NCBI GenBank assembly: GCA_946414025.1
Contig: CAMKMX010000001.1
Location: 62,001 to 126,000 of the forward strand
DNA: 64,000 bases
Reading direction: 5' to 3'
Source: an uncultured Fibrobacter sp.
GTDB taxonomy: Bacteria > Fibrobacterota > Fibrobacteria > Fibrobacterales > Fibrobacteraceae
Part shown: one piece after another, positions 25,448 to 35,061 of the stretch
Layout of the letters: every line of letters begins with the position of its first letter
How positions within the stretch are numbered: the stretch's first letter is position 1
Notes under the pieces: generated by a model
The model's database searches: none
Told to the model about the DNA's origin: nothing
What the model saw: the letters and a program-made list of their open reading frames with translations, nothing else
Program-made: the position numbers and the translations under genes

Positions 25448-25621
25448 AGTGCCTCAAAATATAGATAAAGCCCGGAGTCAATGCCCCCGAAGTCGGAGAA
25501 ACTGGCCCAAAGCGGCAATTTTACTGCACAAATGTATAAAAATTGCCGGGAAAAGTATTTTTTGATTGGCGTAAATCACGGTTCATTTGCGTTATAGAAT
25601 GGATGAGTGTATATTAGGACT

Positions 25622-27433
25622 ATGAGATATTCCAAAAAGATTTTGATGTTGGCGGCACTCACCGCTTCGGCAATCCTCCTTTTCGGCTGTGGCGGTGGAG
25701 GCGGCGGTGGCACTGTAGCTTCGGACGAAAACCTGCGGGAATACCTCGAGTCCGCCGAAATGCGGAGCGACCTGGACAATCTGGCGGAATTCGCCTACCT
25801 TGCCGAGTACCTGCAGGTGGCTCCCATTGCCTTTATGTCGAGCGATGAAGGCTTTTTTACCGACAACGTGGACCGGGAAGAAGCCGAAGAGTATGCCGAG
25901 GTGATGTCCAAGATGCTCTCCAAGGTCGACCAGTACGAGGCCGCCTGGACGCGTATCGACAGCATGCAGGCCCTGGTCAGCGAGACTCCGTCCCTTCAGA
26001 AAAATGGGGTGGGCGTCGCCTACGCCCTCAAGGATTTCTGGTATTCGTTGCGGGGTTGTGGCAAGTCGACCCGCGAAAAGGCCATGGCCGTGGCGGGTTC
26101 GTTGAGCAAAAACGACCTGGAAATTCTTTTTAATGGTCTTGATAAAAACCAGAAAAGGGGGGAGACCGATTACCTGACCTGGTGGAAAAATTTCAATAAC
26201 GGGGATTACGACGACGTCTCGCTCCAGATATACAACCGCATGTATTACAATACGGAATCTTCTTTTGCTGACGAGGCGGAGTTTATCAACAAGACTGTGG
26301 CAAAGACCGGGGCGGAAATATCTAAGAAGGCTGCCGAATTTGAAGTGGAACTCTTCAAAATGGCTATGCCCGATGCGGTCACGGACGCCATGGACAATAT
26401 TGAAAAGGTCGAAAAGACTCTCACCCTCGTCACCAAAGCCAAGGACATGTCCGCCGACGAAATAAAGGACCAGGCCGCAAGCCTTCTTATAGAGGGCTAT
26501 GACGATGCGAAAAAACTGTCGGAAATGGCCGGAGAAGATGTAGAGATGTTGTCCAATTTGACTAAGAAGATTGTGGACAAGACAAAGGAAGCCTTGAAGG
26601 AACCTACTGTAGTCACCTTGACCGATAAGGGAGGCGAAGCTTTGGATGGCGGCGCGATGACCATCGCCATCGGGGAAGCCACCGGCAAGGTGATCATCGC
26701 CTTGGGTGCCAACGAAGACGGCGAACATCAGGTGGTGCTTAAAGAAGAAGGTTCCCACCTGGTTTCGTTCATGAATGGCAAGGGGAAAAAGTACACCAAG
26801 AAGGTTGAGGCAAAAGCCGGGAAAAATATCAAGTTGGAAGGGGAGATGAACGAGAAGGAAATTCGGGACGACGCTGCCTCCTCCAAGTCCAAATTTGGCA
26901 AGAGTTCCTCTAGCGAGGAGCCGGAGGAGGAATCTTCTAGCAGTGTAGAAGAGGAATCCTCCTCTTCTATGGAAATGAGCAAAGACGCCAAGAATATTCT
27001 CGGAAGGTGGGTGTTGGTCAAGGATGTGTTTATCCACAAGATTACCGACGCCGAGCAGTGCGCGGTCGTGCAAGAAGCCATGTCACAGCTCGAGGAATTG
27101 CAGCTCGGGGAATTTAGTGAATATGGCGGAATGATGTCCGAAAGCTGTGAAGACAGGGAAGAACCTCAGAGTTCCCCTACCGGCCAGAAGATGCTGTTCT
27201 ATTCCGATGGCTCTCTGGATTGTCTTGATGGCGGTGGCGATCTGCTCGGTTCCTATGACTATAATTTCGACGAGTCTACCGGAACCATCACCTATGTGAG
27301 TGGAGGAGAAACACCCGAGGGGCATGTCTCTGCTGACGGCACCACATTGATTTTTGAGACGGTGACCGATGGTGGCTACAAGACCATTACCCACAGGGTC
27401 GTTTTCGAAAAGGAATCCGGCGAAATCGAGTAG
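25622..27433 (+). CDS. Large lipoprotein with Ser/Glu linker, unknown function
   Basis: A 603-residue lipoprotein starting MRYSKKILM. The lipobox Cys (LLFGC) is followed by seven glycines. A helical N-terminal region (about 40-345) leads to a small beta domain (about 350-400, DKGGEALDGGAMTIAIGEA), then a Ser/Glu linker (about 425-455), then a C-terminal domain (460-603) with two or three cysteines and a lipocalin-like strand pattern. No enzyme motif is seen. TATATT at 25611 is close to the start. It is convergent with tmk. Confidence 0.7.
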   Translation: MRYSKKILMLAALTASAILLFGCGGGGGGGTVASDENLREYLESAEMRSDLDNLAEFAYLAEYLQVAPIAFMSSDEGFFTDNVDREEAEEYAEVMSKMLSKVDQYEAAWTRIDSMQALVSETPSLQKNGVGVAYALKDFWYSLRGCGKSTREKAMAVAGSLSKNDLEILFNGLDKNQKRGETDYLTWWKNFNNGDYDDVSLQIYNRMYYNTESSFADEAEFINKTVAKTGAEISKKAAEFEVELFKMAMPDAVTDAMDNIEKVEKTLTLVTKAKDMSADEIKDQAASLLIEGYDDAKKLSEMAGEDVEMLSNLTKKIVDKTKEALKEPTVVTLTDKGGEALDGGAMTIAIGEATGKVIIALGANEDGEHQVVLKEEGSHLVSFMNGKGKKYTKKVEAKAGKNIKLEGEMNEKEIRDDAASSKSKFGKSSSSEEPEEESSSSVEEESSSSMEMSKDAKNILGRWVLVKDVFIHKITDAEQCAVVQEAMSQLEELQLGEFSEYGGMMSESCEDREEPQSSPTGQKMLFYSDGSLDCLDGGGDLLGSYDYNFDESTGTITYVSGGETPEGHVSADGTTLIFETVTDGGYKTITHRVVFEKESGEIE

Positions 27434-27469
27434 TTTCACTGAGGATTGGCGCCGGAACATCGGCAGGCT

Positions 27470-28105
27470 TTACTTCTGTAGCCTTGCCTTGACCAGCTTG
27501 TACAGGTCTGCAAAGACCTGGTCGGGACTCCGGTCAGCGTCGATGGCGGAAACGCAGTCCGGGTAGTCGCGGGCCGCGGCAAGGTAGCCCTTGCGCACCC
27601 GTTCGAAAAAGTCCGCCTTTTCCTGTTCCAGCCGATCGGGTGCTTCGCCCCGCCTTGCGGTGCGAGCGCGGCCCCGCTCTACGGCAATGTCCAGCACAAC
27701 GGTCAATTCCGGAAAGCAGCCGTCGCAGGTCAGTTCCGTCAGCCGCTGGACTTGCTCGGCCCCGAGACCCCGGGCGTACCCCTGGTAGGCAAACGTGCTC
27801 CAGGCGAAACGGTCGGCGATGACGATTTTTCCTGCGTCGAGGGCTGGCTGGATGATTTCGGCGATGACCTGCGCCCGTGCGGCGTTGTACAGCAAGAGCT
27901 CTGTCTTGTCGGCCATGACGCCCTTGAAACTCGGATCCAGCAAAATCTCCCGGATCCGTTCCGAAATCTTTGCGCCGCCGGGTTCCCGCAACTTCGCCAC
28001 AGAATAGCCCTCTTTTGTGAGGGCGTCGATAAGCATGTCTATCTGGGTGGACTTGCCGGAACCGTCGATGCCTTCCAGGCTAAAAAAGCGCTTTGCCGTT
28101 TTCAT
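27470..28105 (-). CDS. tmk: Thymidylate kinase
   Basis: Phosphorylates dTMP to dTDP. The start is the ATG at 28105, giving 211 residues beginning MKTAKRFFSLEGIDGSGKS with the P-loop near residue 11. The open frame runs further upstream through a terminator and another gene, which cannot be part of it. The DR. motif is present (VIADRFAWST, substrate binding), as is a LID-like segment (VERGRARTARRGE). Length and motif order are typical. Confidence 0.93.
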   Translation of the reverse strand: MKTAKRFFSLEGIDGSGKSTQIDMLIDALTKEGYSVAKLREPGGAKISERIREILLDPSFKGVMADKTELLLYNAARAQVIAEIIQPALDAGKIVIADRFAWSTFAYQGYARGLGAEQVQRLTELTCDGCFPELTVVLDIAVERGRARTARRGEAPDRLEQEKADFFERVRKGYLAAARDYPDCVSAIDADRSPDQVFADLYKLVKARLQK

Positions 28106-28119
28106 GGCTGTAAATATGC

Positions 28120-28144
28120 AAAAAAAAGCGCCCGTTGTGGGCGC
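28120..28144 (-). terminator. Intrinsic terminator before tmk
   Basis: GCGCCC / GGGCGC stem with loop GTTGT, followed on the minus strand by eight T. It ends the small secreted-protein gene upstream and separates it from tmk. Confidence 0.85.
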
Positions 28145-28175
28145 CTGGTCCTGACAAGGACCCTTTTCGGAAATG

Positions 28176-28454
28176 TTATAACACGCGACGCGGGTTGCAG
28201 CCCCAGTCGTCATCGCCCCTGTGGTTCCACTGGTTGGCGCCCTGGTCCAGAGCGATGCTCCCGCCGCGGATACTTCCACCACGGAAGTACTTGTCCTGGG
28301 AAGAGAAATGATTCCACTGGTTAGCGCCTTGGTCCAATGCAACACTCTTGGAAGCGTCGGCGCCGGTGGTGCTTGCGATGGGGAGTGCGTTTGCGACTCC
28401 GCCAAAACCTGCGATGCCAGCGACAAAAAAGAATGTTGCGATTGCGTGTTTCAT
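28176..28454 (-). CDS. Small secreted protein with duplicated ALDQGANQWNH motif
   Basis: A 92-residue protein starting MKHAIATFFF, with AAGGAG upstream and a signal peptide cleaved near ANA (residue 23). The mature 69 residues contain the 11-residue word ALDQGANQWNH twice (39-49 and 68-78). A GGS(I)RGGS link lies between them and a single Cys near the end. No family is recognised. The exact repetition, with aromatic and Asn/Gln side chains, would suit a surface-binding or self-assembling peptide, but that is a guess. It has its own terminator. Confidence 0.7.
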   Translation of the reverse strand: MKHAIATFFFVAGIAGFGGVANALPIASTTGADASKSVALDQGANQWNHFSSQDKYFRGGSIRGGSIALDQGANQWNHRGDDDWGCNPRRVL

Positions 28455-28628
28455 GATAAACTCCTTTGTGTTTTTAAGTTCTTTGTTTCTTATGTCCATA
28501 ATATACCTTCCTAAATTCATAAAGTCAAATACATAATTTTCATTGAAATGATAGAATTAAGTTATGAGTTGTGAGTATTCAGTTATGAGTTTTGAGTTAT
28601 AGCGGAAATAAGAAGTGTTGAAAAATGG

Positions 28629-28653
28629 AAAAAGCCCCGGCCTAGGCCAGGGC
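28629..28653 (-). terminator. Intrinsic terminator after FISUMP gene
   Basis: GCCC.GGCC / GGCC.GGGC stem around TA; the minus-strand read-out ends GGGCTTTTTCC. Confidence 0.8.
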
Positions 28654-28680
28654 AGTTCGTCGAATTGAAAAAATATCCGC

Positions 28681-29436
28681 TTAGGCGTTCTTTATGCAGC
28701 GCACCGACATGGCATCGGAGCGGTACACGCCTTCGATATCGAAGGTCTTGTTGGTGATGCTCAGGCGGTAGGCGTTGGATTTGCCGTATTCGTCCTTGCA
28801 CCAGAAACGGGCGCGACGGCTGAAACGGTAGAAGCTGCCGTTGTCAAAACGGTAACCCGCAGGCACGGCAAAGAACCCGAAAGAATCTTCGCCCGGAACA
28901 CCCCAGAAGCAGGCGCTGCGCAGTTCGTCGCCGGTGGACTTGGGAGGCAGATTGCTCAAAAGTTGTTCCCATTCCTTGAGGCTTGGGATATGCCAGCCTT
29001 CAGGTGCAATTCCCTGATAGTTCTCTTCGCGAATCTTATGGCATATTTCCAGGTCCTTGGCAGGATCCTGCTCACCGTATTCCGCAGGGATGCCGAGTGC
29101 AGCCGTCCAGGTGTAGAGCCTGCCGTACTGGGCCACGTTGGCCTCTTCGTTGCTCGGAGCGTAGCTGCCTTCGGTCTTGAAACGCAGGTTATCCACCATC
29201 CAGACCTGGTCACCGATTTTTACGGTGCGGTAGGTTTCGCCGTCGCGGGCATCCGTGAAAGATCCGTAATTGAACTTCTTGGCGTTGCGGGCCATGCATT
29301 CTTCGTAAGAGATGTTGTTCTGCTTTTCGGAGGCTTCTTTTTTCGTGGCCTTGCTCACGGAAGCACCGATACGGAATGCGGCCACGATGACCACGATAAG
29401 GGCGATGACGTTAAAAATGACAAAGGATGTTTCCAT
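28681..29436 (-). CDS. FISUMP domain protein (Fibrobacter major paralogous domain), membrane anchored
   Basis: A 251-residue protein with one N-terminal membrane segment (about 5-27) and no signal cleavage site, then a FISUMP domain (about 55-250). Diagnostic pieces are DGETYRTVKIGDQVWMVDNL, YGRLYTW, APEGWHIPS, WEQLL, FGFFAVPAGYR, FW and SVRCI at the end. The domain is a C-type-lectin-like fold expanded in Fibrobacter, usually on surface proteins; its ligands are unknown. Another copy starts at the right edge of the window. Confidence 0.9.
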   Translation of the reverse strand: METSFVIFNVIALIVVIVAAFRIGASVSKATKKEASEKQNNISYEECMARNAKKFNYGSFTDARDGETYRTVKIGDQVWMVDNLRFKTEGSYAPSNEEANVAQYGRLYTWTAALGIPAEYGEQDPAKDLEICHKIREENYQGIAPEGWHIPSLKEWEQLLSNLPPKSTGDELRSACFWGVPGEDSFGFFAVPAGYRFDNGSFYRFSRRARFWCKDEYGKSNAYRLSITNKTFDIEGVYRSDAMSVRCIKNA

Positions 29437-29496
29437 GGGTTTCCTCTTTGAGAAAGCTAGGGCAAATGTAGTAATTGTTAGGCTTTGAACAACCCC

Positions 29497-31059
29497 TTAT
29501 GCTGGGTACATAGGGAATACAATGGGGGTGATGAACAGGTTGGCCGCAAGAATAATAACATTCATAGGCAGGCCGATTTTCGTGAAGTCCGTAAACTTGT
29601 AGCCGCCAGCGGCATAGACCAGCATGTGGGTAGGGGATCCGATGGGGGTGGCAAAGCTGCTGTTCACCGAAATCATCAGGCCGATGCAGAAGGTGAGGGG
29701 GTTTACGCCCAAGGTCGTGGCCGCGCTGATGGCAATGGGGCAGAACATGGCCGCCGTGGCGCTATTGCTGATAAATTCGGTAATGAAGGTACCGACAAGG
29801 CAGATGGCGACAAGGGCTACGTAGGGGTTGCTTCCGCAGATATTCAGAAGGTTGTTTGCAATCAGCTGGGCCACCCCCGTAGATTCCAGGGCCTTGCCCA
29901 GGCAGATACTGCCCGAGAATACGATAAGGATGTTCCAGTTGATGGAGTTTGCCGCCTGGGTGCTGGTGCAACAGCGGGTGACGACCATGGCGATGGCGGC
30001 AAGCATGCACGACGAAAGCAGGGGCAGCACGTTGAATGCCGATAGCAGGACCATGGCGAGCATGATAAGCGAGGCGAGGATTGTCTTTTTGCCGCAAGTC
30101 CTATTGTTTACGGCGTTCTCCAGATAGCCCTTCAGGTGGTCGTTCTTAAGATTCAGGTGCTCGCAAATCCACTGGAGCTGTTCTGCCTTGCCCGAAACAA
30201 TGATGTTGTCGGAACCCATGATGTAGGTTTCGGGAGTGGCGACCTCCACCTCGTTGTCAAAACGGCGTATGGCCAAGATGGAGTTCTTGTTCTTTTCGAA
30301 TCCATTGGGGTTCTGTTCGTAAATCTCCTGCAGGGACATGCCGACAAGCCTGTGTCTGGAGGGAACATGGAGTTCCAGGGTCAGGTCTTCGTCGCCACCG
30401 TTGCTCAAGGGGGACACTCGAGTGGGGAGCAGTTTTTGCAGGGCGACGATGGAGATAACTCCTACCACAAGGCAGAACAGCCCGACAAGGGTGGGAGTGA
30501 AAATTCCCATCTGGGTTCCTGTCCTGTCCGTGTAGAGCCCCGAAATGATAAGGTTCGTGGACGTGCCGAGCAAGGTACAGGCGCCACCCAATCCGGAGGC
30601 GTAGCTAAGGGGAATCAAAAGTTTTGACGGCGATATGCCCAGCTTTTTGGACCAGATTTTTATGACGTCGATAAAGAGAGCTACCACAGTGGTGTTGGTG
30701 AGGAACGAACTCAAGAGTGCCACGGGGAACATGGTGCGAAGAATAGCGCGGGAAACGGTCTTGGGGGAACCCATCATGTGCTTGACAACCCAGTTCAGCA
30801 CGCCCGTGTAGTTGAGGCCGGCGATGACGGCGTAAAGCACGGCGATGATAATGACGGAGGCAGAACTGAAACCGCCGAATGCGGTTTTCAGGTCAAGGAC
30901 GCCACTGAGGTAGAGGGCGCACATTCCCAAAAGAAAGATGACATCTACACGCAGCTTTGAAAAGATCATAGCTGCAAAAAGCAGAAGCACGACGACTATG
31001 GTGAACCACGCGTTTCCAGAAAGACCCAACCAATCAAACGCAAGAATTCCCTGTAACAT
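29497..31059 (-). CDS. SLC13/DASS-type anion permease with TrkA-C domain
   Basis: A 520-residue membrane transporter for sulfate, phosphate or dicarboxylates. Start MLQGILAFDW at 31059 has an AAGGGA ribosome site; the longer open frame upstream is non-coding. Two inverted halves of transmembrane helices flank a cytosolic TrkA-C (RCK_C) domain (residues about 210-290). The two ion-binding hairpins read FLTNTTVVALF and FISNSATAAMF. The domain order matches SAC1/ArsB-like permeases with a regulatory insert. The substrate is not determined. A TATATTTG element lies at 31092-31099. Confidence 0.85.
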   Translation of the reverse strand: MLQGILAFDWLGLSGNAWFTIVVVLLLFAAMIFSKLRVDVIFLLGMCALYLSGVLDLKTAFGGFSSASVIIIAVLYAVIAGLNYTGVLNWVVKHMMGSPKTVSRAILRTMFPVALLSSFLTNTTVVALFIDVIKIWSKKLGISPSKLLIPLSYASGLGGACTLLGTSTNLIISGLYTDRTGTQMGIFTPTLVGLFCLVVGVISIVALQKLLPTRVSPLSNGGDEDLTLELHVPSRHRLVGMSLQEIYEQNPNGFEKNKNSILAIRRFDNEVEVATPETYIMGSDNIIVSGKAEQLQWICEHLNLKNDHLKGYLENAVNNRTCGKKTILASLIMLAMVLLSAFNVLPLLSSCMLAAIAMVVTRCCTSTQAANSINWNILIVFSGSICLGKALESTGVAQLIANNLLNICGSNPYVALVAICLVGTFITEFISNSATAAMFCPIAISAATTLGVNPLTFCIGLMISVNSSFATPIGSPTHMLVYAAGGYKFTDFTKIGLPMNVIILAANLFITPIVFPMYPA

Positions 31060-31121
31060 TATTCCCTTCGAAAGTGAAAAATGAACGGGAACAAATATAA
31101 AAAAGGGCAGGCAGCTTTGGC

Positions 31122-31541
31122 TTACCGTTCGATTTTCACCACAACGGTTCCGGCGAGCTTGTCGTGCCAGGATTGTTTCTTGGGGTCGAATGCCACCCAC
31201 AAGAAGCCGAGTCCAAACGGGATGAACGAAAGGATATAGGCGAAGTAGCGCCCGACGCACTGCTTTGTGGAGGGCTTTCCGCCAGTCTTGGCATCTACGA
31301 TTTTTGCAGACACGGCCATCTTGCCGGGGGTGGCCTGTTTTTTAGCCCAGAACAAGATGACAAGGACCATGGGCAATAGGTACGAGAAAATGATATCCGC
31401 CGGGCCCTGGAAAGTCTCGCCGTTTTCCAGGTAGGCCATGCCGTAAATGGCAAGAAGTGGCGGCAGGGTAATAACCATTATTAAGACGCTGTCAATGAGG
31501 GTTGCCACGACCCTTTTCCAAAAACCAACGTATTCAGTCAT
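31122..31541 (-). CDS. RDD family membrane protein
   Basis: A 139-residue RDD-domain protein starting MTEYVGFWKRVVATLIDSV; a GGGGG-type ribosome site supports this ATG. It has three or four membrane helices. The family Arg-Asp-Asp triad is partly altered: Arg in WKRVVA and Asp in IDSV are conserved, and a later FAFDPKKQSWHDKLAGT segment carries the terminal motif. Function is unknown; some relatives are thought to be Na+/H+ antiporters. It lies 62 bases upstream of the anion permease and could be co-transcribed with it. Confidence 0.82.
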   Translation of the reverse strand: MTEYVGFWKRVVATLIDSVLIMVITLPPLLAIYGMAYLENGETFQGPADIIFSYLLPMVLVILFWAKKQATPGKMAVSAKIVDAKTGGKPSTKQCVGRYFAYILSFIPFGLGFLWVAFDPKKQSWHDKLAGTVVVKIER

Positions 31542-31890
31542 ATCGACCCCCTTTGCCACCATGTGGCGCTTTCATAAAGTAATATACTTTTTGTAGGGGC
31601 CCCATGTCAAATATATTGTTTTGATCGGAAAGATAGATTTTGGTTATAGTTTTCAGGCGTGAGTTATGAGTGGTAGGGGTTAGGGATTGGGGGCTAGGAT
31701 TTAGGGTCTAGTAAGGCGGGTTTCAAGAAGTGTCATCCTCGCTGTCATTCTGGAGTCTGTCATTCTGGAGCGCAGCGATAGAAACTGCGATAGAATCACG
31801 AGGATCCGACGGAATCCATACGGTTTTATACAGGCACGACTACGAGAAAAATGGATCACGAGCCCTTCGTGCCCAGGATGACATTACAGT
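31542..31890. repeat. Repeat-filled gap after secA
   Basis: No gene. GAGT words (31660-31675), TTAGG/GGGCTAGG words (31675-31712), a GTCATCCTCG unit, two direct GTCATTCTGGAG words (31744-31770), a GATAGAA...GATAGAATCACGAGGATCC segment and an inverted CAGGATGAC end (31872-31882). Together they form a large imperfect palindrome bounded by GTCATCC and GGATGAC. Confidence 0.65.
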
Positions 31891-34842
31891 TTACTCCGCG
31901 TCTTTGCCGTGGCACTTCTTGTACTTGAGGCCGGAACCGCACCAGCAGGGGTCATTGCGACCCAGCTTGGGGCCTGCCTGTTGGGCGCGCCTTGCGGCGG
32001 CGGCAACGGCGGGGTTCGTGTAGGTGCGACGTACCGTAGGCCTTGTGCCCGGCAGTGCCGACTGGGGCATGGGCTGTGCAGCCTCGCTTGCCGCCTGTTG
32101 ACCTTCGGAAATGGCGTTGGTCTCGGAGCTTGCGGCCTGACCGGCAAGACCTGCGGCCTTGGCGCCTTCGGTGCTCGGCTGTTCGGGAGCCTGCGCGGTC
32201 TCGGCGGACTGTGCGGATTCCTGCTGGCCATCGCCCGCATTTTCGGGCTTCGGCTGTTCACGCAACTGCAGCTGGTCCGGCGATACGGTCTGTCCGTTGG
32301 GCAGGGTAATCCGGATGTTCAAGATACGGAGCATTGTCAGGGTGGCAATCTTTTCGATGCAGCCCTCGAACATCTTGTAGCCTTCGTTCTTGTAAATCAT
32401 CAGCGGGTCCTTCTGGGCGTATCCGTGGAAACGGATGGCGTCCTTCAGCTGATCCATGGCGTACAGGTGTTCTTTCCACACCTGGTCGATGGTCATCAGC
32501 AAGAACCTGCGTTCGATATTGCGGAAGTCCGCGTCGGGAATAATCTTGGTGAGCTTGTCGTAGCGCGCCTTGCAAAGCTCGATGATTTCGTCCAGCACCT
32601 GGTCCGGCGTCTTTTTGGTGGCATCGTCGAAGCTCAGATTGTATTCCATACCGAGGCTGCGCTGCAGGTCGGTGTGAAGCCCTTCCAGGTTCCAGTTTTC
32701 TACATAGCTCTTGGGCGGAATGTAGTTGCTGACCTTGATGTCGCAGGCGTCCTCGATGCGGTTCATAATTTCGTCGCGAATGTCCTCGCCGTTCAGAATA
32801 CGACGGCGGAGTCCGTAAATCACCTTGCGCTGTTCGTTCATCACGTTGTCATAATCCAGCAAGTGCTTACGGATATCGAAGCTCTGGCCTTCCACGCGAC
32901 GCTGGGCGCTACGGATGGAGCGGCTTACGATGGGGTGGGTAATCACCTCGTCTTCGCCTACGCCAAAGCGGGTCATCAGGTTCTTGACGCTGTCGCCGCC
33001 GAAGATGCGCATCAGGTTGTCGTCCAGGGAGAGGAAATACTGGCTGGAGCCCGGGTCGCCCTGACGGCCGGAACGTCCGCGCAGCTGGTTGTCGATACGG
33101 CGGGATTCGTGGCGTTCGGTACCCAGCACGTGCAGGCCTCCCACCTCGGTAACTCCGGGACCGAGAGCGATGTCGGTACCACGGCCCGCCATGTTGGTGG
33201 CGATGGTCACCTTGCCCTTGTAGCCGGCATACTGGATGATTTCGGCTTCGCGGCTATGGTTCTTGGCGTTCAACACCTCGTGGGGGATTCCTTCCTTTTC
33301 CAGGAGGCCGTGGAGGTGTTCGGACTTTTCGATGGAGGCGGTACCCACCAGCAGGGGCTGGCCCTTTTCGTGACGTTCCTTGATTTCTGCCACGATGGCT
33401 TTCCACTTGGCGCCTTCGGACTTGTACACCATATCCTGCATGTCCTTGCGGATGCAGGGCTTGTTGGTGGGAATCACCCAGGTGTTCATGTTGTAGATCT
33501 TGATGAATTCCGTAGCTTCCGTCTCGGCGGTACCGGTCATGCCGGAGAGCTTCTTGTACATACGGAAGTAGTTCTGGAACGTAATCGTTGCAAGGGTCTG
33601 GTTCTCGCGACGGATCTGCACCTTTTCCTTGGCTTCGATGGCCTGGTGCATGCCGTTGCTGTAACGGCGGCCTTCCATGAGGCGGCCCGTGTTTTCGTCC
33701 ACGATGATGATTTCGCCGTCACGGACGATGTAATCTACGTCGCGTTCGTACAGGTGCCAGGCGCGAAGTGCCTGGTCCAAGAAGTGTACCCAGTCCGCGT
33801 GTTCGCCGTACAGGTTGGTAATCTGCATCAGGCTTTCCACGTGGTTCACGCCCTTTTCGGTGAGCTGGATGTTCTTGTCCTTTTCGTCAACGGAAAAGTC
33901 CTTGTTCTTGACAAGCTTCTGGGCGATTTCGTTTGCCTTCGCGTACTTGTCGGTAGCGTCTTCGGCAGGGCCGCTGATAATGAGAGGCGTACGGGCCTCG
34001 TCAATCAAGATGGAGTCCACTTCGTCAACAATGCAGAAGTTCAGTTCCCGCTGCACCAGCTGGCTGGGTTCTACTGCCATGTTGTCGCGGAGGTAGTCAA
34101 AGCCGAATTCGTTGTTGGTGCCGTAGGTCACGTCGCTGTTGTAGCTCTTGCGGCGCTGTTCGGAATTGAGTCCGTTCACGATAAGGCCCACGGTGAGCCC
34201 CAGGAACTGGTACACCAGGCCCATCTGCTTGGCGTCACGGCCGGCCAGGTAGTCGTTCACCGTCACTACGTGCACGCCATGTCCAGAAAGACCGTTTAGG
34301 TAAACGGGGAGGGCGGCAGCGAGGGTCTTACCTTCACCGGTGGCCATTTCGGCGATGGCGCCTTCGTGTAGCACCAGGCCACCGATCATCTGCACGTCAA
34401 AAGGCATCATGCGGAAGGGCTTCACCGACTCGGGGTAGAGCTCGCGGACCTTCGCGTAGAGGGCGGCAGGCAGGTAAACTTCCCATTCGTTCTTGCCAGC
34501 GGCAAGTTCTGCCTTGGCCGTTTCCACCGCACCCTGCAGTTCGGGGCCCAGGCGGCTGAAGTCGAATTCGAATTCCGGCTTGAAGATGTTGAAGATACCC
34601 AGGCGGCGGTCGCAGGCTTCCTGACACACGGCAAAGGCTTCTACCTTGATGTCTTCCAGGGTGGCTCCGTTTTTCAGCTTTTCCCGGAATTCCGCACTCT
34701 TTGCGGCCAGGGCGGCATCGTCCAGGGCTTCCAGGGCCTGCCTCGCTTCGTGAATTTTTGCGATGACGGGCCTAAGCTGCTTCACCTTGCGTTCATGGGG
34801 CGTACCAAAGATCTTGTGGAGTACGGTATCGACTACGCTCAT
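31891..34842 (-). CDS. secA: Preprotein translocase ATPase SecA
   Basis: Motor ATPase of Sec protein export. The 983-residue product shows the N-terminal helicase core (MATGEGKTLAA Walker A, VNDYLAGRDA, DEVDSILIDEARTPLI), the preprotein cross-linking region and the C-terminal core (TNMAGRGTDIALG, LRGRSGRQGDPG). A long Ala/Gln-rich linker leads to a zinc-binding SEC-C tail (CWCGSGLKYKKCHG, ligands Cys-x-Cys-x8-Cys-His) for SecB or ribosome contact. The linker is longer than in E. coli. It is a single transcription unit. Confidence 0.97.
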   Translation of the reverse strand: MSVVDTVLHKIFGTPHERKVKQLRPVIAKIHEARQALEALDDAALAAKSAEFREKLKNGATLEDIKVEAFAVCQEACDRRLGIFNIFKPEFEFDFSRLGPELQGAVETAKAELAAGKNEWEVYLPAALYAKVRELYPESVKPFRMMPFDVQMIGGLVLHEGAIAEMATGEGKTLAAALPVYLNGLSGHGVHVVTVNDYLAGRDAKQMGLVYQFLGLTVGLIVNGLNSEQRRKSYNSDVTYGTNNEFGFDYLRDNMAVEPSQLVQRELNFCIVDEVDSILIDEARTPLIISGPAEDATDKYAKANEIAQKLVKNKDFSVDEKDKNIQLTEKGVNHVESLMQITNLYGEHADWVHFLDQALRAWHLYERDVDYIVRDGEIIIVDENTGRLMEGRRYSNGMHQAIEAKEKVQIRRENQTLATITFQNYFRMYKKLSGMTGTAETEATEFIKIYNMNTWVIPTNKPCIRKDMQDMVYKSEGAKWKAIVAEIKERHEKGQPLLVGTASIEKSEHLHGLLEKEGIPHEVLNAKNHSREAEIIQYAGYKGKVTIATNMAGRGTDIALGPGVTEVGGLHVLGTERHESRRIDNQLRGRSGRQGDPGSSQYFLSLDDNLMRIFGGDSVKNLMTRFGVGEDEVITHPIVSRSIRSAQRRVEGQSFDIRKHLLDYDNVMNEQRKVIYGLRRRILNGEDIRDEIMNRIEDACDIKVSNYIPPKSYVENWNLEGLHTDLQRSLGMEYNLSFDDATKKTPDQVLDEIIELCKARYDKLTKIIPDADFRNIERRFLLMTIDQVWKEHLYAMDQLKDAIRFHGYAQKDPLMIYKNEGYKMFEGCIEKIATLTMLRILNIRITLPNGQTVSPDQLQLREQPKPENAGDGQQESAQSAETAQAPEQPSTEGAKAAGLAGQAASSETNAISEGQQAASEAAQPMPQSALPGTRPTVRRTYTNPAVAAAARRAQQAGPKLGRNDPCWCGSGLKYKKCHGKDAE

Positions 34843-35061
34843 TTCATTTCCTTATACTGCCGAGGGCCCTTGCCCACGGCAACTGTTAAAAATTACGGCG
34901 AAAAGATAGAAAAAACGGGAAAAGGTGTGGCAAGAGGCATAGAGAATATGCGCGAATTAAGCAAAGTTGAGCATAAACAATGTGTTTTAAAGTGTACAAG
35001 TGGAACAAATTAACACAATAAATCTATATTTCGCTCACTATTCCTAGTTGGAGGAACGAAA

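Noticed and set aside
31909..34299. 796-residue plus-strand open frame opposite secA
   Set aside because: Antisense to the conserved SecA sequence, with no domains of its own.
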